A stretch of DNA of 64,000 nt, from NCBI GenBank assembly GCA_905221605.1, contig CAJNDS010002220.1, positions 339,871 through 403,870 of the forward strand, written 5' to 3'. The DNA comes from Symbiodinium natans (lineage: Eukaryota > Sar > Dinophyceae > Suessiales > Symbiodiniaceae). Shown here in pieces: positions 1 to 10,498 of this stretch; within the stretch, counting starts at the first letter, position 1, and each line of letters opens with the position of its first letter. The notes under the pieces are model-generated. The model was not told where the DNA came from. It was given only the letters and a program-made list of their open reading frames with translations, and did not search any database. The translations under genes and the position numbers were made by a program.

Positions 1-1698
1 TTTAGACCCTAAGCCCTAAAACCTCCAAACGCAAAACCCGAAATCCAGATCCCGAAGCCCGAAATCACTAGCCCGAAGCCCCAAAGCCCTGAAAAAAGCT
101 GAACGCCAAACTCTAAGCCCTAAAGCCTTTACCCCAAGCCAATCCCCAAACTCCCTTTCCGCCTGTTGGGCAAGAAGTACCACAATCCCAAAACCTAAAT
201 AACACAAACCTCCGAGTCCAATCTTTCATCTGGGCTTTAAGAGTTTAAGGGGTTTAAGGGGGTTAAGGTTTGAAGGGTTGAAGGGTTGAAACCCTGCGCC
301 CTAAACCCCCCCATCTCCAGGCGCAGCTGGCGCGCGCTTCGTGCCCGGCTGTGGGGGCGGAGCCCCCTGGCTCCACCACTTCAGGGGGTTTAGGGTTTAG
401 GGTTTAGGGTTTAGGGTTTTGGGTTTTGGGTTTTGGGTTTTGGGTTTTGGGTTTAGGGTTTAGGTGGTCTTGGGGTGTTGGGCTCGAGCTTAGCGCCAGA
501 GGCTGCTATGTGATTTAGCAGGGTGTTCAAGAAACCCTAAACCGTAAACCCTCAATCGTAAACCCTCAACCCTAAACCCTAAACCCTAAACCCTAAACCC
601 TAAACCCTAAACCCTAAACCCTAAACCCTAAACCCTAAACCCTAAACCCTAAACCCAAACCCTCAACCCTCAACCCTCAACCAAAAACTCTGGCTGGGGG
701 CTCGGGCTTGAGGCCTTAGAAGTCTCATAGTCTCAAACCCAAACTCCCTGCACCGTACACCCCTAAGCCCTGCCCGGGGAGGGGGGAGAGGAATACTTTG
801 CTGCTTTGTTTACGGCATAATATTCATAAGTCTACTCTACGCCCAAACCCGGAGTCTCCCCCAAGTTCTGGCACACTCGTCGCTTGAGGAGTTTTAAGAA
901 TGTTCGAACTTCCATGAGACATGTAGGGTGCCGAATGTTGCTGTGACGAAGCCACCACCTGCCCCAAGGATGGAGTTACGAAGAAGAGAAGGCATCGACA
1001 AGGCAGGGGGCTTCGCGCTTCGGGGGCATTCAGCGGTTGGCATGGGGTTTAGGGCTCAGGGTTTTAAGGTTCAGGCTCTTTAAGGCTTAGGGGTAGGATG
1101 GCACCATGTTGGGATGGGTTCTTCTTCCTAGTTCTGAATAGGGAATGAAGGAAGTAGGGACCTGATATGACTTCTAGTTTAGGGTTTTGGGTTTTGGCTA
1201 CCTTATAACAGGGGTGGCAAGGGGGGCTGTGGGGGGGGGGGGGGGGCGGCGGTTCCTTTATCCTTTCCGAGCACACACACACACAAGAGATCAGATGCCA
1301 GGTGCACCCAACGATCGATAGGTCCCCCCGGACTGGAAGTGGTTTAGGGTTTATCCGCCCTAAACCCTAAACCCAAAACCCTAACCCCTAACCCCTAAAC
1401 CCTAAACCAGAAAAGAGCGACGAAGGCATCCACGTCCCAAGGGTTTACTGGGCCGGGACTTGAACTTTGGGGTTTGTTGTTTTCTCGGTTCCTGGGTCGG
1501 TTTGAGGCTTGAGTTTTGTAGAAATAGTCAAGTTTACTCTTGAGTTCAATTCCCAGTGAGGCCTGTGAACACCAAGGGCAGCCCACGCACATGCGGAAGC
1601 AGATTGCATGGCTTTTTGTGCCCGCGTTCCCTTCGGCAGGAAAAGGCCCCAAGGCAGATGTAGCGCTCGTGTTGGTTTAAAATCATTCGGACGGCACC
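1..1698. repeat. Telomere-like repeat region upstream of the ART gene
   Basis: Degenerate and perfect CCCTAAA/TTTAGGG heptamers dominate. There is a TTTAGGG then GTTTTGGG block at about 383-465, and a perfect CCCTAAA run of about 11 units at about 570-652. Shorter runs lie near 1350-1410. A G run at about 1230-1245 and an (AC)n tract at 1270-1283 follow. Orientation flips between blocks, so this is not a simple chromosome end. I see no convincing exon here. Confidence 0.85.
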
Positions 1699-3618
1699 AT
1701 GGCCTCTAGCTCCTCGTGCTACAGCCATGCCAAGGAAGCTTTTGTGGATCTGTCCTCGAAGGGATATAGACCACTGCTCCGACACTTGCCAGACCATTGC
1801 TTCCGAGACGTACATTGGACATACAAAAGGCCAGCTCGTGCCAAGATTGAGTTCAATGGGGATGCGCGTGGACACGGCTGGGAGTTGGGACGGACAGACC
1901 AGTCACCTGAATGGCTGCAGATACATATAGGGGACGTCAATGTTTCGGATTTCTCGTTCCACAAAGCTTTGTTCTGCGCAGGATCTGCCAGCCGTGCTTC
2001 ATGTGTGGCCCGAGTGAGGATCCAAGCAGCACATGTGGACGATCGGAGGCGGCATAACTGGAACATGGGGACCACGCAGGAAGCAGAGATGGAGCTCTCC
2101 CCGGCGAAAGAACGGCCAGGGGATGAAGGAGCTTTGTGGCGTGTCTTCGATCTTCCCAACGAATTTCGAGGCAACGCCATTCGCATTTCTGTGGAGACGA
2201 GCTGTGAGTGCGCTCTGAAAATTGAAGTGTTCTACAAGCCGACGGTGCCCTCATGCTACCTCTCGGCCTTGCAAGCTTCAGACGATTTGTGCTGGAAGGG
2301 GTGCCGAGCAGTAATCCGCGATTTGCCAGATGCTAGCTTCCGAGCCAGCAGCAGGTATGAAAGCGGTTACCATTTTGATGGACCACGTGCCAAGATCATC
2401 CCGAAAGAAGGCCAGATTCATTGTGATGGGACTGGCTGGGAGTGGGAATGGAGCTACCAGGCGCCTCACTGGCTGCAAGTCTCCTTGGGCCGTGTTGTTC
2501 AGGTGAGCGCACTTCTGTTTGGCGCTGGCGCACACCTGCACGTCCGTGCCCACGCAGTGCCTCGCGTGAAATTTCAAATGGCCACTTTGGTGCCCGGCCA
2601 GGAGTGGGACAGGGAGCGAGTCGTGGATGAGGCGGAGATTGAGATTTACTCATCTGAAGAACGGCCTTACGAAGAAGGAACATGTTGGCGGGTGTTCGAT
2701 CTTCCCAGAGTATTTCGGGGCAATGAGGTTCGTATGCTTGTGGAGAGAGACTGTACGTGTGCTCTGAAGTTCGAGCTGTTCGAGAGACCAACAGATGGCA
2801 TGTTGTCTTCAAACGACGCTTCCGAGAAGCCAACAGGCGCCATCGGCGCCATCTTGTCTGCAAGGCATGCATCAGGTCTCACAGACGAGAGGCCCACCTA
2901 CAAACCTTTACGTGACTTTGTTCGGGACTTTGTGAGAAGGAAGACATGCTCGGAGTACTTGTTACAGGATGCCCGACCCGCCTTCTGCCGATTGCAGCCC
3001 GGCTCGGAAAGGTGGTTGCAAAAAGTTTGTGACGAGGCGGCGATGGTCACGCAAAGCAAGCTTGGAGCAGGGGTGCAAGCTCCCGGCGATGATCCGGCTC
3101 ATGCTTTTGCAATTGTCTGCTACACCTTGGACATGGATCAGTTCGGTGCCGCAAAGGGAGAGAATTTCTTCGCGGTTTACAACAAAATTCTGCAGGAGCG
3201 TAATTCTGAGCTATTGGAGATGGTTGCGGGCTACTCCCACTTCTTTCTTGGTGGCCTGCATGCATTGCCCCCACTCCCGGAGCAGACCTTATACAGAGGC
3301 CTTCCAACCGACCTGCTGCCGCTCATCATGAAACATTATGAAACCGGAGTTCAAATCCATTGGAGTGGTATAACAAGTACATCCACCTCAAGGGAGGTGG
3401 CCTTAAAGTTTGCAGGCTCCAAGGGCATCTTGATGGCCATCACTGCCATCTCTGCGCGTAGCATTCAGGATTTGTCTGTCTTCGGAGAGCTGGAGCGCGA
3501 AGCGCTCCTTCTGCCCAATTGGAATGGATTTGTTGCACGCGGCCCGACCGAAGGAGCCGATGGACTTTGGACCGTAGACATTGTTGAGATTCGACACAAG
3601 GCGAAGTATGTTTTCTAA
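1699..3618 (+). CDS. Discoidin-repeat / R-S-E class ADP-ribosyltransferase protein, intronless
   Basis: A 639-residue single ORF, by far the longest in the window. Residues about 5-180 and 187-365 are two similar copies of a discoidin (F5/8 type C)-like beta-sandwich. Each has an SPEWLQI or APHWLQV strand after a Gly-Trp turn and ends with a WRVFDLP..FRGN..R signature. Residues about 385-639 look like an arginine-specific mono-ADP-ribosyltransferase (ART family): LYRG with the NAD-binding Arg at 533, an STSTS strand at 560-564, and ELEREALLLP giving the ExE pair E599/E601. The predicted activity is transfer of ADP-ribose from NAD to arginine on a target protein, with the N-terminal modules probably binding glycans or membranes. 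I see no signal peptide. The start at 1699 (ACCATGG) is the first Met and has a good context. Lack of introns contrasts with the heavily split gene further right and may mean retroposition or transfer. The substrate is unknown. Confidence 0.9.
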   Translation: MASSSSCYSHAKEAFVDLSSKGYRPLLRHLPDHCFRDVHWTYKRPARAKIEFNGDARGHGWELGRTDQSPEWLQIHIGDVNVSDFSFHKALFCAGSASRASCVARVRIQAAHVDDRRRHNWNMGTTQEAEMELSPAKERPGDEGALWRVFDLPNEFRGNAIRISVETSCECALKIEVFYKPTVPSCYLSALQASDDLCWKGCRAVIRDLPDASFRASSRYESGYHFDGPRAKIIPKEGQIHCDGTGWEWEWSYQAPHWLQVSLGRVVQVSALLFGAGAHLHVRAHAVPRVKFQMATLVPGQEWDRERVVDEAEIEIYSSEERPYEEGTCWRVFDLPRVFRGNEVRMLVERDCTCALKFELFERPTDGMLSSNDASEKPTGAIGAILSARHASGLTDERPTYKPLRDFVRDFVRRKTCSEYLLQDARPAFCRLQPGSERWLQKVCDEAAMVTQSKLGAGVQAPGDDPAHAFAIVCYTLDMDQFGAAKGENFFAVYNKILQERNSELLEMVAGYSHFFLGGLHALPPLPEQTLYRGLPTDLLPLIMKHYETGVQIHWSGITSTSTSREVALKFAGSKGILMAITAISARSIQDLSVFGELEREALLLPNWNGFVARGPTEGADGLWTVDIVEIRHKAKYVF

Positions 3619-4788
3619 GTATGCTTTCTAGGTAGATTCTCTGAAAGGTGGCCAGTGACCTTGTCTCAAAGGCAGCACGGACCCGCGCGTAGTTTCACAA
3701 AGCACTGCCATTTTGACTTTCCATTTGCGCTGAGTACAAATGTGTTTGACATGGGGTCGAGCCTGTGCAGATATTATGGTGAACACGGCGTGGGGGGAAA
3801 TGACAGATGCGCTGGGAGGAAATTGCCAATCATAACCCAAAGAAGCGGCCCCAGCCTTAGGTAGTTTCATTCGAAGGAGCTGAGAGCAGTTTGATTTTGA
3901 CGTTGTGATGTGTTTGTTTGCGAAACGCCATTGTTTGAGCACCAGATAATTTGATCACTAGGCTTGCCTCAGAACAACTCCAGAGCAACTGCCATGTTTT
4001 GGCATTCGTCAGGCAAGTCATTGATCAGAAATGACTTGGCTCGTGCGTGATGGTTGTGGGGTTCAGGGATGAAGAGATTTAGGAATGTACAGTAGAGGTA
4101 GAGCTGCGAGCTTTCGGGTTTACAGAGCTTTCGGTCTAGGGTTTCGGGCGTCGACTTCCACGAGCACTCACGTCCATGACATCATCTTAGGCCCCAGCCC
4201 TACAGAACCACGACATGGCCCGCCAAAGCTTTTCGGCCCTCAGCCACGAAGCCTCAGCCCACCTCGCCCCTGGGAGTCCCTGAATTTCTCTATCTATCCG
4301 TATAAGCCCGAAAGCCCCCCAGCCGTAACATCTAAGTCCCCAAAAACCCTAAACCCTAAACCCTAAACCCTAAACAAAACCCGGGACCCTCAATGCTAGG
4401 ACACTGGCGGCTGCCCTGCCCAGCCCCCTGCTTGTTGCGAGGCAGCTGGGAGCAGCAGCATGCGAACAGGATTCAGGTTTTTACTGTTCGTGACTGAGGG
4501 TTTGGAGGTTCCCTAAACCCCATAAAACCTTAAACCCTGTAAACTCAAATCCTGGCACCTCCCTGGAGGTTCAAGGAGCTACCTGTATGATCCTGCTTCT
4601 GCGGAATATATGTGCAACTCTGACGGCCTCCTGTACACGTCCTGCCAGGGCACCCTCAACTCAAACGGACTTATAAGCAGGAATATAAGCACCCCATATA
4701 TAAGGTTATCACCATAGTTACCCTATAAGACTTGTATCCCTACGTCTAAGTACCCGTGCGCATAGGCCAAAGGCTGCTTGTTGGCCAG
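3619..4788. other. 3' flank of ART gene and unique spacer
   Basis: The stop is followed by a near-repeat of AAGTATGTTTTCTAA (3604-3630). The next 450 bp are non-repetitive and contain no credible ORF. Short CCCTAAA runs lie at about 4343-4375 and 4512-4540. There is no polyadenylation signal I can name with confidence. Confidence 0.5.
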
Positions 4789-4933
4789 CACTTGAAGGTT
4801 CAGGCCACTTATTAACAAAGTATAACTGTACTTATAATCCAAATCATAACCATAGTAGGGCACTTGAGGGGCTTATCAGTGGGTTATGAGTGCAGTTGTT
4901 ATTGATTAATAAGTGCCCTGAACCTCCAAGTAG
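4789..4933 (+). mobile_element. MITE family A, copy 1
   Basis: About 145 bp non-autonomous element. The left end CACTTGAAGGTTCA pairs with the right end TGAACCTCCAAGTAG. Inner arms ACTTATTAAC and TTGATTAATAAGT are also inverted, and a GGGCACTTGAGGGGCTTAT core lies between. Relatives lie at 14289, 27102, 33512, 45621 and 63195. The right end (..CCAAGTAG) supplies an AG directly in front of a candidate exon starting at 4934. Confidence 0.75.
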
Positions 4934-4994
4934 TTGCACGGGTGAGGCAGCGCGGCGGGCAGAAGCCGCAGCGAAGATGGTCGAGGAGCTGGAG
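4934..4994 (+). CDS. Candidate exon, alanine-rich helix
   Basis: A 61-nt block open in one frame, reading EAARRAEAAAKMVEELE. It is bounded by the AG at the end of a MITE on the left and by GAG|GTTTCA on the right. The charged, alanine-rich residues predict a helix or coiled coil. It ends in phase 0, matching the ORF that starts after GAAGCAG at 5149. The parent gene is unknown. Confidence 0.5.
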
Positions 4995-5018
4995 GTTTCA
5001 TCATCCCCTTATTTCTTA

Positions 5019-5138
5019 GTAGGGAATGAGGGAATTAGGGCCATATATATATATGTATATTTATTTATTTATATTCTTCTATATTCTTATCAACCCTTTA
5101 AGGGATTTTATAGGGTACTCCATTCCCTCATGCCCTAC
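5019..5138 (+). mobile_element. Introner-like TIR element, copy 1
   Basis: The left terminus GTAGGGAATGAGGGAAT is mirrored by ATTCCCTCATGCCCTAC on the right, around an A+T-rich (TA)n core. The same termini bound the 81-bp intron at 51071-51151. Here the element sits inside a larger putative intron (4995-5148) between two candidate exons. Confidence 0.75.
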
Positions 5139-5148
5139 GAAGAAGCAG

Positions 5149-5546
5149 CTAGTTTCTATCAGCACCTTGGATCCAGGGCTGTCGCATGTTTCAGGGGCTG
5201 CCACTTTCTCCAAGCAGAGAAACTTGTTTTCCGAGAAGTCGCACGGCCAGTTCTCTGAAGCGTTTGCATTCGGATGTCGACCTAAAGGTCCTTGTCATTG
5301 CAAGATTACATGGAACCTACATCTCCACGACATGTGAGCGTCCGGGAAAGATCCGCGAACAACCGTGCCAAGGACTTTTTGTTGGCGGGAGTTCTTGGTT
5401 TGACGAAACTCAACATTGATCCGTGTTTCTGGAAGCAAAATTTAGCGCATGGCTGGCGAACCTCCACGAACGTCCCGCGTAAGTTGGATGTACCCTGGGA
5501 AGGACACACCCCTCGGTCGTCCACTCTGCCCTCCCTTCAATCCTAA
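5149..5546 (+). CDS. Candidate exon region, unknown product
   Basis: Two overlapping plus frames look protein-like. The first, in phase with the exon ending at 4994, begins LVSISTLDPGLSHVSGA and stops at 5337. The second (5292-5546) contains RSANNRAKDFLLAGVLGLTK and then FWKQNLAHGWRTSTNV, with balanced composition and no heptamer-derived residues. Only one can be right for a given stretch, or a splice could switch between them near 5320. I recognise no domain. Confidence 0.35.
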
Positions 5547-8298
5547 ACTTAATCCTAGGCTCACCTCCCTCAAACCTCAGCGCAGCCCTAGGCTCCAATC
5601 TTGCCCTCAACCCTTCCTCAATGCTCATGACGAACTTTTAGGCGTCTTAGTGGGCTCAGAGGTGCCCGCAAGTAGGCGCGCTAAGGTTCCGCGAAAGGAA
5701 GTTATGGTTTCTGCGAAAGATGCAGTCCTGGGACACGGCAATTGGGGCTGATTATATCCAAAGGTAGTGCAGCCTTCCTCCTGGATGTGGGCTCTTCGTG
5801 AGGTCCAATAGACGGGAATGTTCTCCGGGCGTGCAGGGTTTGGGGTTTTGAACTTAGGGCCGAAGCCTTCGGGTTGGCAGAGGACAAGATTCGCGCCAAT
5901 CCATTCCTCCGATGGATGCAGATGCGGCAGGCCGATGTCGTTTTCAAGCCCTTTCGGCTTCGGAAAGCCGACTTTTGAATCAATTACTCATTGTTCCAGA
6001 TGGGCATTTCCGAGAATAGGGGTAGCCCTAATATACTCGTAACCCCCAAATACCATAATCCTTATTCTAGGAACCCCCAAAACAGGGTACCCCTATTCTC
6101 GGAAACCCCCCCAAAATTCTGCGTGGAAGCACCTGGCAACAGGTCCCAGAGGCTTTGCTGCTCCTGGGCCCACCCTCGCTGGAAGGTGCCCAGCGCCAAC
6201 GCGCACCGAAGGCAGCGCGACGTGATGTGCAGATGTGAGGGTTTGGGGTTTAGGGTTTATAGGGTTTAGGGTTTGGGGTTTAGGGTTTAGGGGTTTAGGG
6301 TTCAGGGTTTAGGTTTTAGGGTTTAGGGTTTAGGGTTTAGGGTTTCGGGTTTCGGGTTTGGGGTTTGGGGTTTAGGGTTTAGGGTTTCGGGTTTAGGGTG
6401 AGGGTTTTGGATTCCGGGGTTTAGTTTTGGAGCACTATGAAGACGTAAGGGGTTTCATGGTGACGTTGTCTGAGTAGGGTTTAATAAAGTCTGGTGCTCC
6501 GACTGGTAGTCGAATCAGTAGAACTGAAGTCACTGAGGCTGTGCCTGGACGCAAGCAACCAACCCCACAACTGCATCCAAAACATCCCTAGTGATAGGGC
6601 TTAAGCAGTAGCCCTTTCTCGGGTACCTAACTTGCTTATTACCATGTCCTAACCCTGACGGAAGATACCTAAACGGGGATACCTAAAAGGGGGATGCCAT
6701 CATTCCTTCCCCCCTGTTCTGCCACGCAAACCCTAACCCCTAAACCGGCTTCTGATGCGCTCTCTACACCCCAAAAAGTTCTGAACTCCTGAGCACGTCT
6801 TCTTCAAACACTATAAACCCTAAACCCTGCAAAGCCTATAAACCCCATAAACCCCACAAACGCTATAAACCCCATAAACCCTAGAAACCCTAAGCCCTAA
6901 ACCCACTGCATAGCTGCATGCTCGGTCATGTCCGACGACTGCTCGGACATTGGACTCATTCATCGGGCCCGTTTTTTTCCCGCAAAGCCCAAAGCCCAAC
7001 AGTATTTGCTGTTGGGAGCTCCATGAGCCTACTGTATTGCTTCAGAGCCCCCCCCCCCCAAAAAAAAAATAATAATAATAAATAAACAAGAATATATATA
7101 TATATATATATAATACTCAAAAAAAGTGTGTGTATATATATATGTATATCGATACATCGTACATATAAAAATAACAACAAGTATAATATAATCCCTACCA
7201 TTCCCCTTATCAGGCCGATTTCTTCTGATTTTTCCGGGTGGCTCTTCAGCAAATAGTACAAAAAGTCGGCCACGGGCTTGCATGCAGGCCCAGATTTCAG
7301 CCCAAGCAGGCTGCTTCTCCGCTTGGACCCTACACCCTGAACCCTGCAAACTGAGGGTTGAGGGGTTAGGGTTTAGGGACCCGATAGACCCTACCATGGA
7401 CCCTGCAAACCCTACGACCCGTAAACTCTGCAACCCCAAAAAGAAACCCTAGAAACCCTGACAAAAACTCAAAGACCCTAAACCCTAAACCCTAAACCCT
7501 AAACCCTAAACCTGAGGTTGCCGCGGACTTCTTCTGAGCAAGAAGGGCCATGTGAGGCCCACTTGTGGGCTCCATTGTAGCATGAAAGAGTGCCTTTCGG
7601 ATGGACGTCGTTCAGGGTTTAGGGTTCAGGGTTCAGGGTTCAGGGTTCAGGGTTTAGGGTTTAGGGTTTAGGGTTTAGGGTTCAGGGTTTAGGGTTTAGG
7701 GTTTAGGGTTTAGGGTTTAGGGTTTAGGGTAAACCCCAAACCCCTAAATCCCAAGCCCTAGACTTGCTGGCTTTAAGGCTAAATCCCAAGTTTTTGGGAG
7801 GCGGCAGCTGTAGGATCGAGAGTCTCCGCGCTTGGGGTGTTACCTGGAACCCTATTTACCTACAGTTTGGTAGTAGCTACCCTTCATTTTTAGGTATAAG
7901 GCCTAGAACTGTATGTCAAGAGGGTCGCAGGTAGGGTTTTGCGGATTTGGGGATTCAGGTTTTGGGTTTAGCGCTTCATGCTTCTGGGGTATCGACCCCC
8001 CAGACGTGCTCGAAAGGCCATTGGGTAGTCATACGTGTACTTGAAGTTGCTCATCACTTCCCATACAACTACCCATGCAACACTCACAAGCGTGGGGCTA
8101 TATTTCTGAGTTCCATGCACCAGAATCTTCATAAACTCATGACCCTAAACCCTAAACCCTAAACCATGTTTCCCAAATCCATCCCAGCTTTCCCGAAGCT
8201 GCTGATCACGAGTTGTGGGTTGAGCGAGGGTCTGGCTGTGGCCACCTCCTGTCGCTGACCCGAGGCCCTTGCGGGAGCAGCGAAAGAGTGCCGGCTTT
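5547..8298. other. Repeat-rich stretch without clear genes
   Basis: Contains an inverted-repeat element at 6003-6110, TTTAGGG blocks at 6240-6400 and 7610-7730, CCCTAAA blocks at about 6870-6905 and 7477-7515, and an A+T/poly-purine patch with (TA)n at 7060-7150. A weak exon-like island near 6160-6235 (in-frame EALLLLGPPSLEGAQ) is too ambiguous to call. Confidence 0.6.
6003..6110 (+). mobile_element. MITE-like inverted-repeat element (TTTCCGAGAATAGGGG family)
   Basis: The left end ATTTCCGAGAATAGGGGTA is mirrored by TACCCCTATTCTCGGAAA on the right, with ATACCATAATCC in the middle. Diverged relatives with the same ends occur near 24387-24520 and 52858-52975. Confidence 0.7.
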
Positions 8299-8520
8299 AT
8301 GGTTGATAAGTTGCTTCCTTTGCGCGCCATGACAGTGGATCACACAGTCAAGCCGGAGGATCTGGAACTTGGCGACCTTGTCTACATCTGGTACTCCGGT
8401 TCCTGCTGACATCACGGGATTGTCGTGGAGAAGGGTAGTCGTCAGTTTGGTTTCCTAGATGCACTCGTCGTTCATGTGAACAAGCACTGTGGGCTCAAGT
8501 CATGGACACATGAGTACATT
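8299..8520 (+). pseudogene. LRAT / NlpC-P60-like domain fragment with in-frame TGA
   Basis: The frame beginning ATG at 8299 reads through KPEDLELGDLVYIWYSGSC, then TGA at 8407-8409, then HHGIVVEKGS and, further on, ALVVHVNKHCGLKSWTHEYI. The pattern GDLVYIW..HHGIVV..VVHVN resembles the N-terminal half of LRAT-like (H-box) hydrolase/acyltransferase domains, where the HHG histidine is the catalytic candidate. The reading frame is unchanged on both sides of the stop, so this is either a decayed copy with one nonsense mutation, a codon-level oddity, or a boundary between exons. Heptamer repeats follow at once (8521 on). Family assignment is by motif only. Confidence 0.5.
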
Positions 8521-8679
8521 CTAAACCCCTAAACCCAAACCCTAAACCCTAAACCCTAAACCCTCCTACTTGAGAACTACAAGGGCCTCGAGATTCAGCA
8601 ATGATTGGATTTCACCTCCTCAGTCCGGTGCTGCCGGAGCTGTGTTTGTTTTTGGAATCGATCGTTGCCACTCAGTGGA

Positions 8680-8870
8680 TGTGCATATATATATATATAT
8701 ACATATACATATACATATATGTATATATATATATATCACCATATATATATATATGTAAATGTTCATATTTATATTTATATGTATATTCATATTTATATTC
8801 ATACTTATACTTATATTCATATTTATAACTATATTTATAGTTATGTTTATATTATGTTTTTTATATATCC
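8680..8870. repeat. (TA)n / TATATTCATATTTA microsatellite
   Basis: Long alternating TA/CATATA tract followed by imperfect TATTTATATTCATA units. It generates spurious YIYIYI and FIFIFI ORFs on both strands. Confidence 0.9.
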
Positions 8871-9504
8871 AACGCCCAGAAGGGTGCCACTGTCATTTCG
8901 TTCTCGCTGGCCGGGACTGCATGCAAACCTTTCATCCCGGTCCTGCCCCAGGGCGGTCAAACTTTCCAAAGCCCCAACACCCTCGACCCTATCCCCACCT
9001 AATTCATCTCTGCTTTATAACCTACAAGCCGTCAACCCAACATCCCAAGATCGTTCACACAGCCGAAATAATCCCTCGCCGCATGTGTTATGTTTTGGCC
9101 CAAGCGCGTTCTACAATTGTCGGACGTCCGGCCTGCACCCGTGAAGGACTCCGCAAGTTGGAGGGGAGGGCTCATGCTCCGCATATCCTAAGGAAACCAT
9201 TCGCACTATTCCCTGAACCCTGAATACCCTAAACGCTAAAACCCGAAATCTGGAAGGCCCGAGTTCGCACGAGCTCCTGCGATCCACGCGCCTCAGCCCA
9301 TTCCCACATGAAGCCGAAAGCACCAAAAGCCTTTAGGGTTTCCGGTTTAGGGTGTTGGAACCAAGAACCCGATGAACCCTAAACTTCTGAGCCCCAAACC
9401 CAAAAGCGCACTTGTTTGGAACCCTAAAGCACACAGACCTTAGGAGACTCAGCAGTGAGAAAGAACACCATTGGCACCCTTCGGGTAGTCTTTATTCAAG
9501 CCTC

Positions 9505-9596
9505 GGATGTTCCCTCGTATACTAACAGTCCTCAATAGGGAGGTACCCCCCAATACAATCTCATTAAGGGCTGTTCGTACAAGGGGGCACATCCCA
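9505..9596 (+). mobile_element. MITE family B, copy 1
   Basis: Left end GATGTTCCCTCGTATACTAACAGTCCT; right end GGGCTGTTCGTACAAGGGGGCACATC is its degenerate inverse. Relatives lie at about 11605-11716 and 20405-20492. Confidence 0.65.
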
Positions 9597-10092
9597 AATT
9601 CAAGCCTCTATAACCGGCACGGTGCTGGTAATAGTAGAGTCATTCGTATACAATGTAGCCCCGCCACCTCATGATGAATCTCTGAACTATGTTTCTCCGC
9701 ATTCTCAACCCGAACCAACCTCTGAATTGCCCCAAATCCTACACCCAGAAGGGTTTAGGGTTTAGGGCTTAGGGTTTAGGGTTTAGGGTTTATTAGGGTT
9801 TAGGGTTGGGGGGGGCAGCCCGTTCAGGTGGCATGGCTGGCAAACGCAAGAAGGAAGGCAGAAAGCAGGCACTTGGGGACCAAAAGAACTCAACACAATG
9901 CGTCATATCTACCTTGAGACCATGGTATTAAACCCCTGCAATCCTGAACTCTAACCCTCTGTCAGGGTGTGTGTGTGTGTGTGTGTGTTTCCGTATACGT
10001 TACATATTCGCACGGACCTTAAAAGCCACCCTGTACCCTGCGGAGGTTCGAAATTCTGGGGGTTGTGGCTTGAACCAGCAAACTTTGTAGCG

Positions 10093-10214
10093 GCTTGGTA
10101 GCCCAGTGGTACCCTTTGCCCTTTCTTGTGTTATGGGTTCCATTTCAAAGTAGCCACCCCAATTCAAAAAAGGGTGCCCTTAATTATCAGAATATGGCTA
10201 CAGGGCTACCAATC
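10093..10214 (+). mobile_element. MITE with tRNA-like A box, copy 1
   Basis: TTGGTAGCCCAGTGGTACCCT at the left end is mirrored by the terminal GGGCTACCAA. An inner AAAGTAGCCACCCC / AAAAAGGGTGCCC pair is also present. The left end resembles a tRNA A box (TGGCNNAGTGG), and GTTATGGGTTCCATTTC a weak B box. Relatives at 25323-25430 and 27378-27425 share the left end. Confidence 0.6.
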
Positions 10215-10453
10215 TAGGAGAAGTTTCATGGGCCCTTAGTATGGCTCCTCCTTTAAAAGGTTCTGAAGTATGGTCCCTTGCGTCTTACAGGGTATATAAG
10301 GGGAATACAAGGGTCCCCTTTCAAGGGCCATAGGGACCAGCCCTAGACCCTAAACCCAAACCCCTAAACACTAAGCCCTAAACCCTAAACCCTAACCCTA
10401 AGCCCTAAGAGCCAAGAGGGTGTACTCCCCTCCCCAAGTGCCTAAGAACGCAG

Positions 10454-10498
10454 GTGGCCAAGCCTGGGAAGAAGCCTTCCAAGAAGCGCCGGCCTTGA
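10454..10498 (+). CDS. Candidate terminal exon with nuclear-localisation-like tail
   Basis: After CGCAG|G the frame reads VAKPGKKPSKKRRP and stops at TGA 10496-10498. The lysine/arginine-rich end would suit a nuclear localisation signal. CCTAAACCCC repeats follow shortly after. No upstream partner exon could be assigned. Confidence 0.35.
   Translation: MAKPGKKPSKKRRP

Noticed and set aside
560-655. True chromosome end (telomere)
   Set aside because: The heptamer run is short, is followed by unique sequence and genes, and repeats of both orientations occur on both sides.
3700-3725. Relic of the dinoflagellate spliced leader (GCCATTTTG)
   Set aside because: Only nine consecutive bases match, and it lies downstream of the ART stop codon, not upstream.
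8601-9223. Tyrosine/isoleucine- and phenylalanine-rich ORFs
   Set aside because: Translations of (TA)n and TATTTATATTCATA microsatellites.
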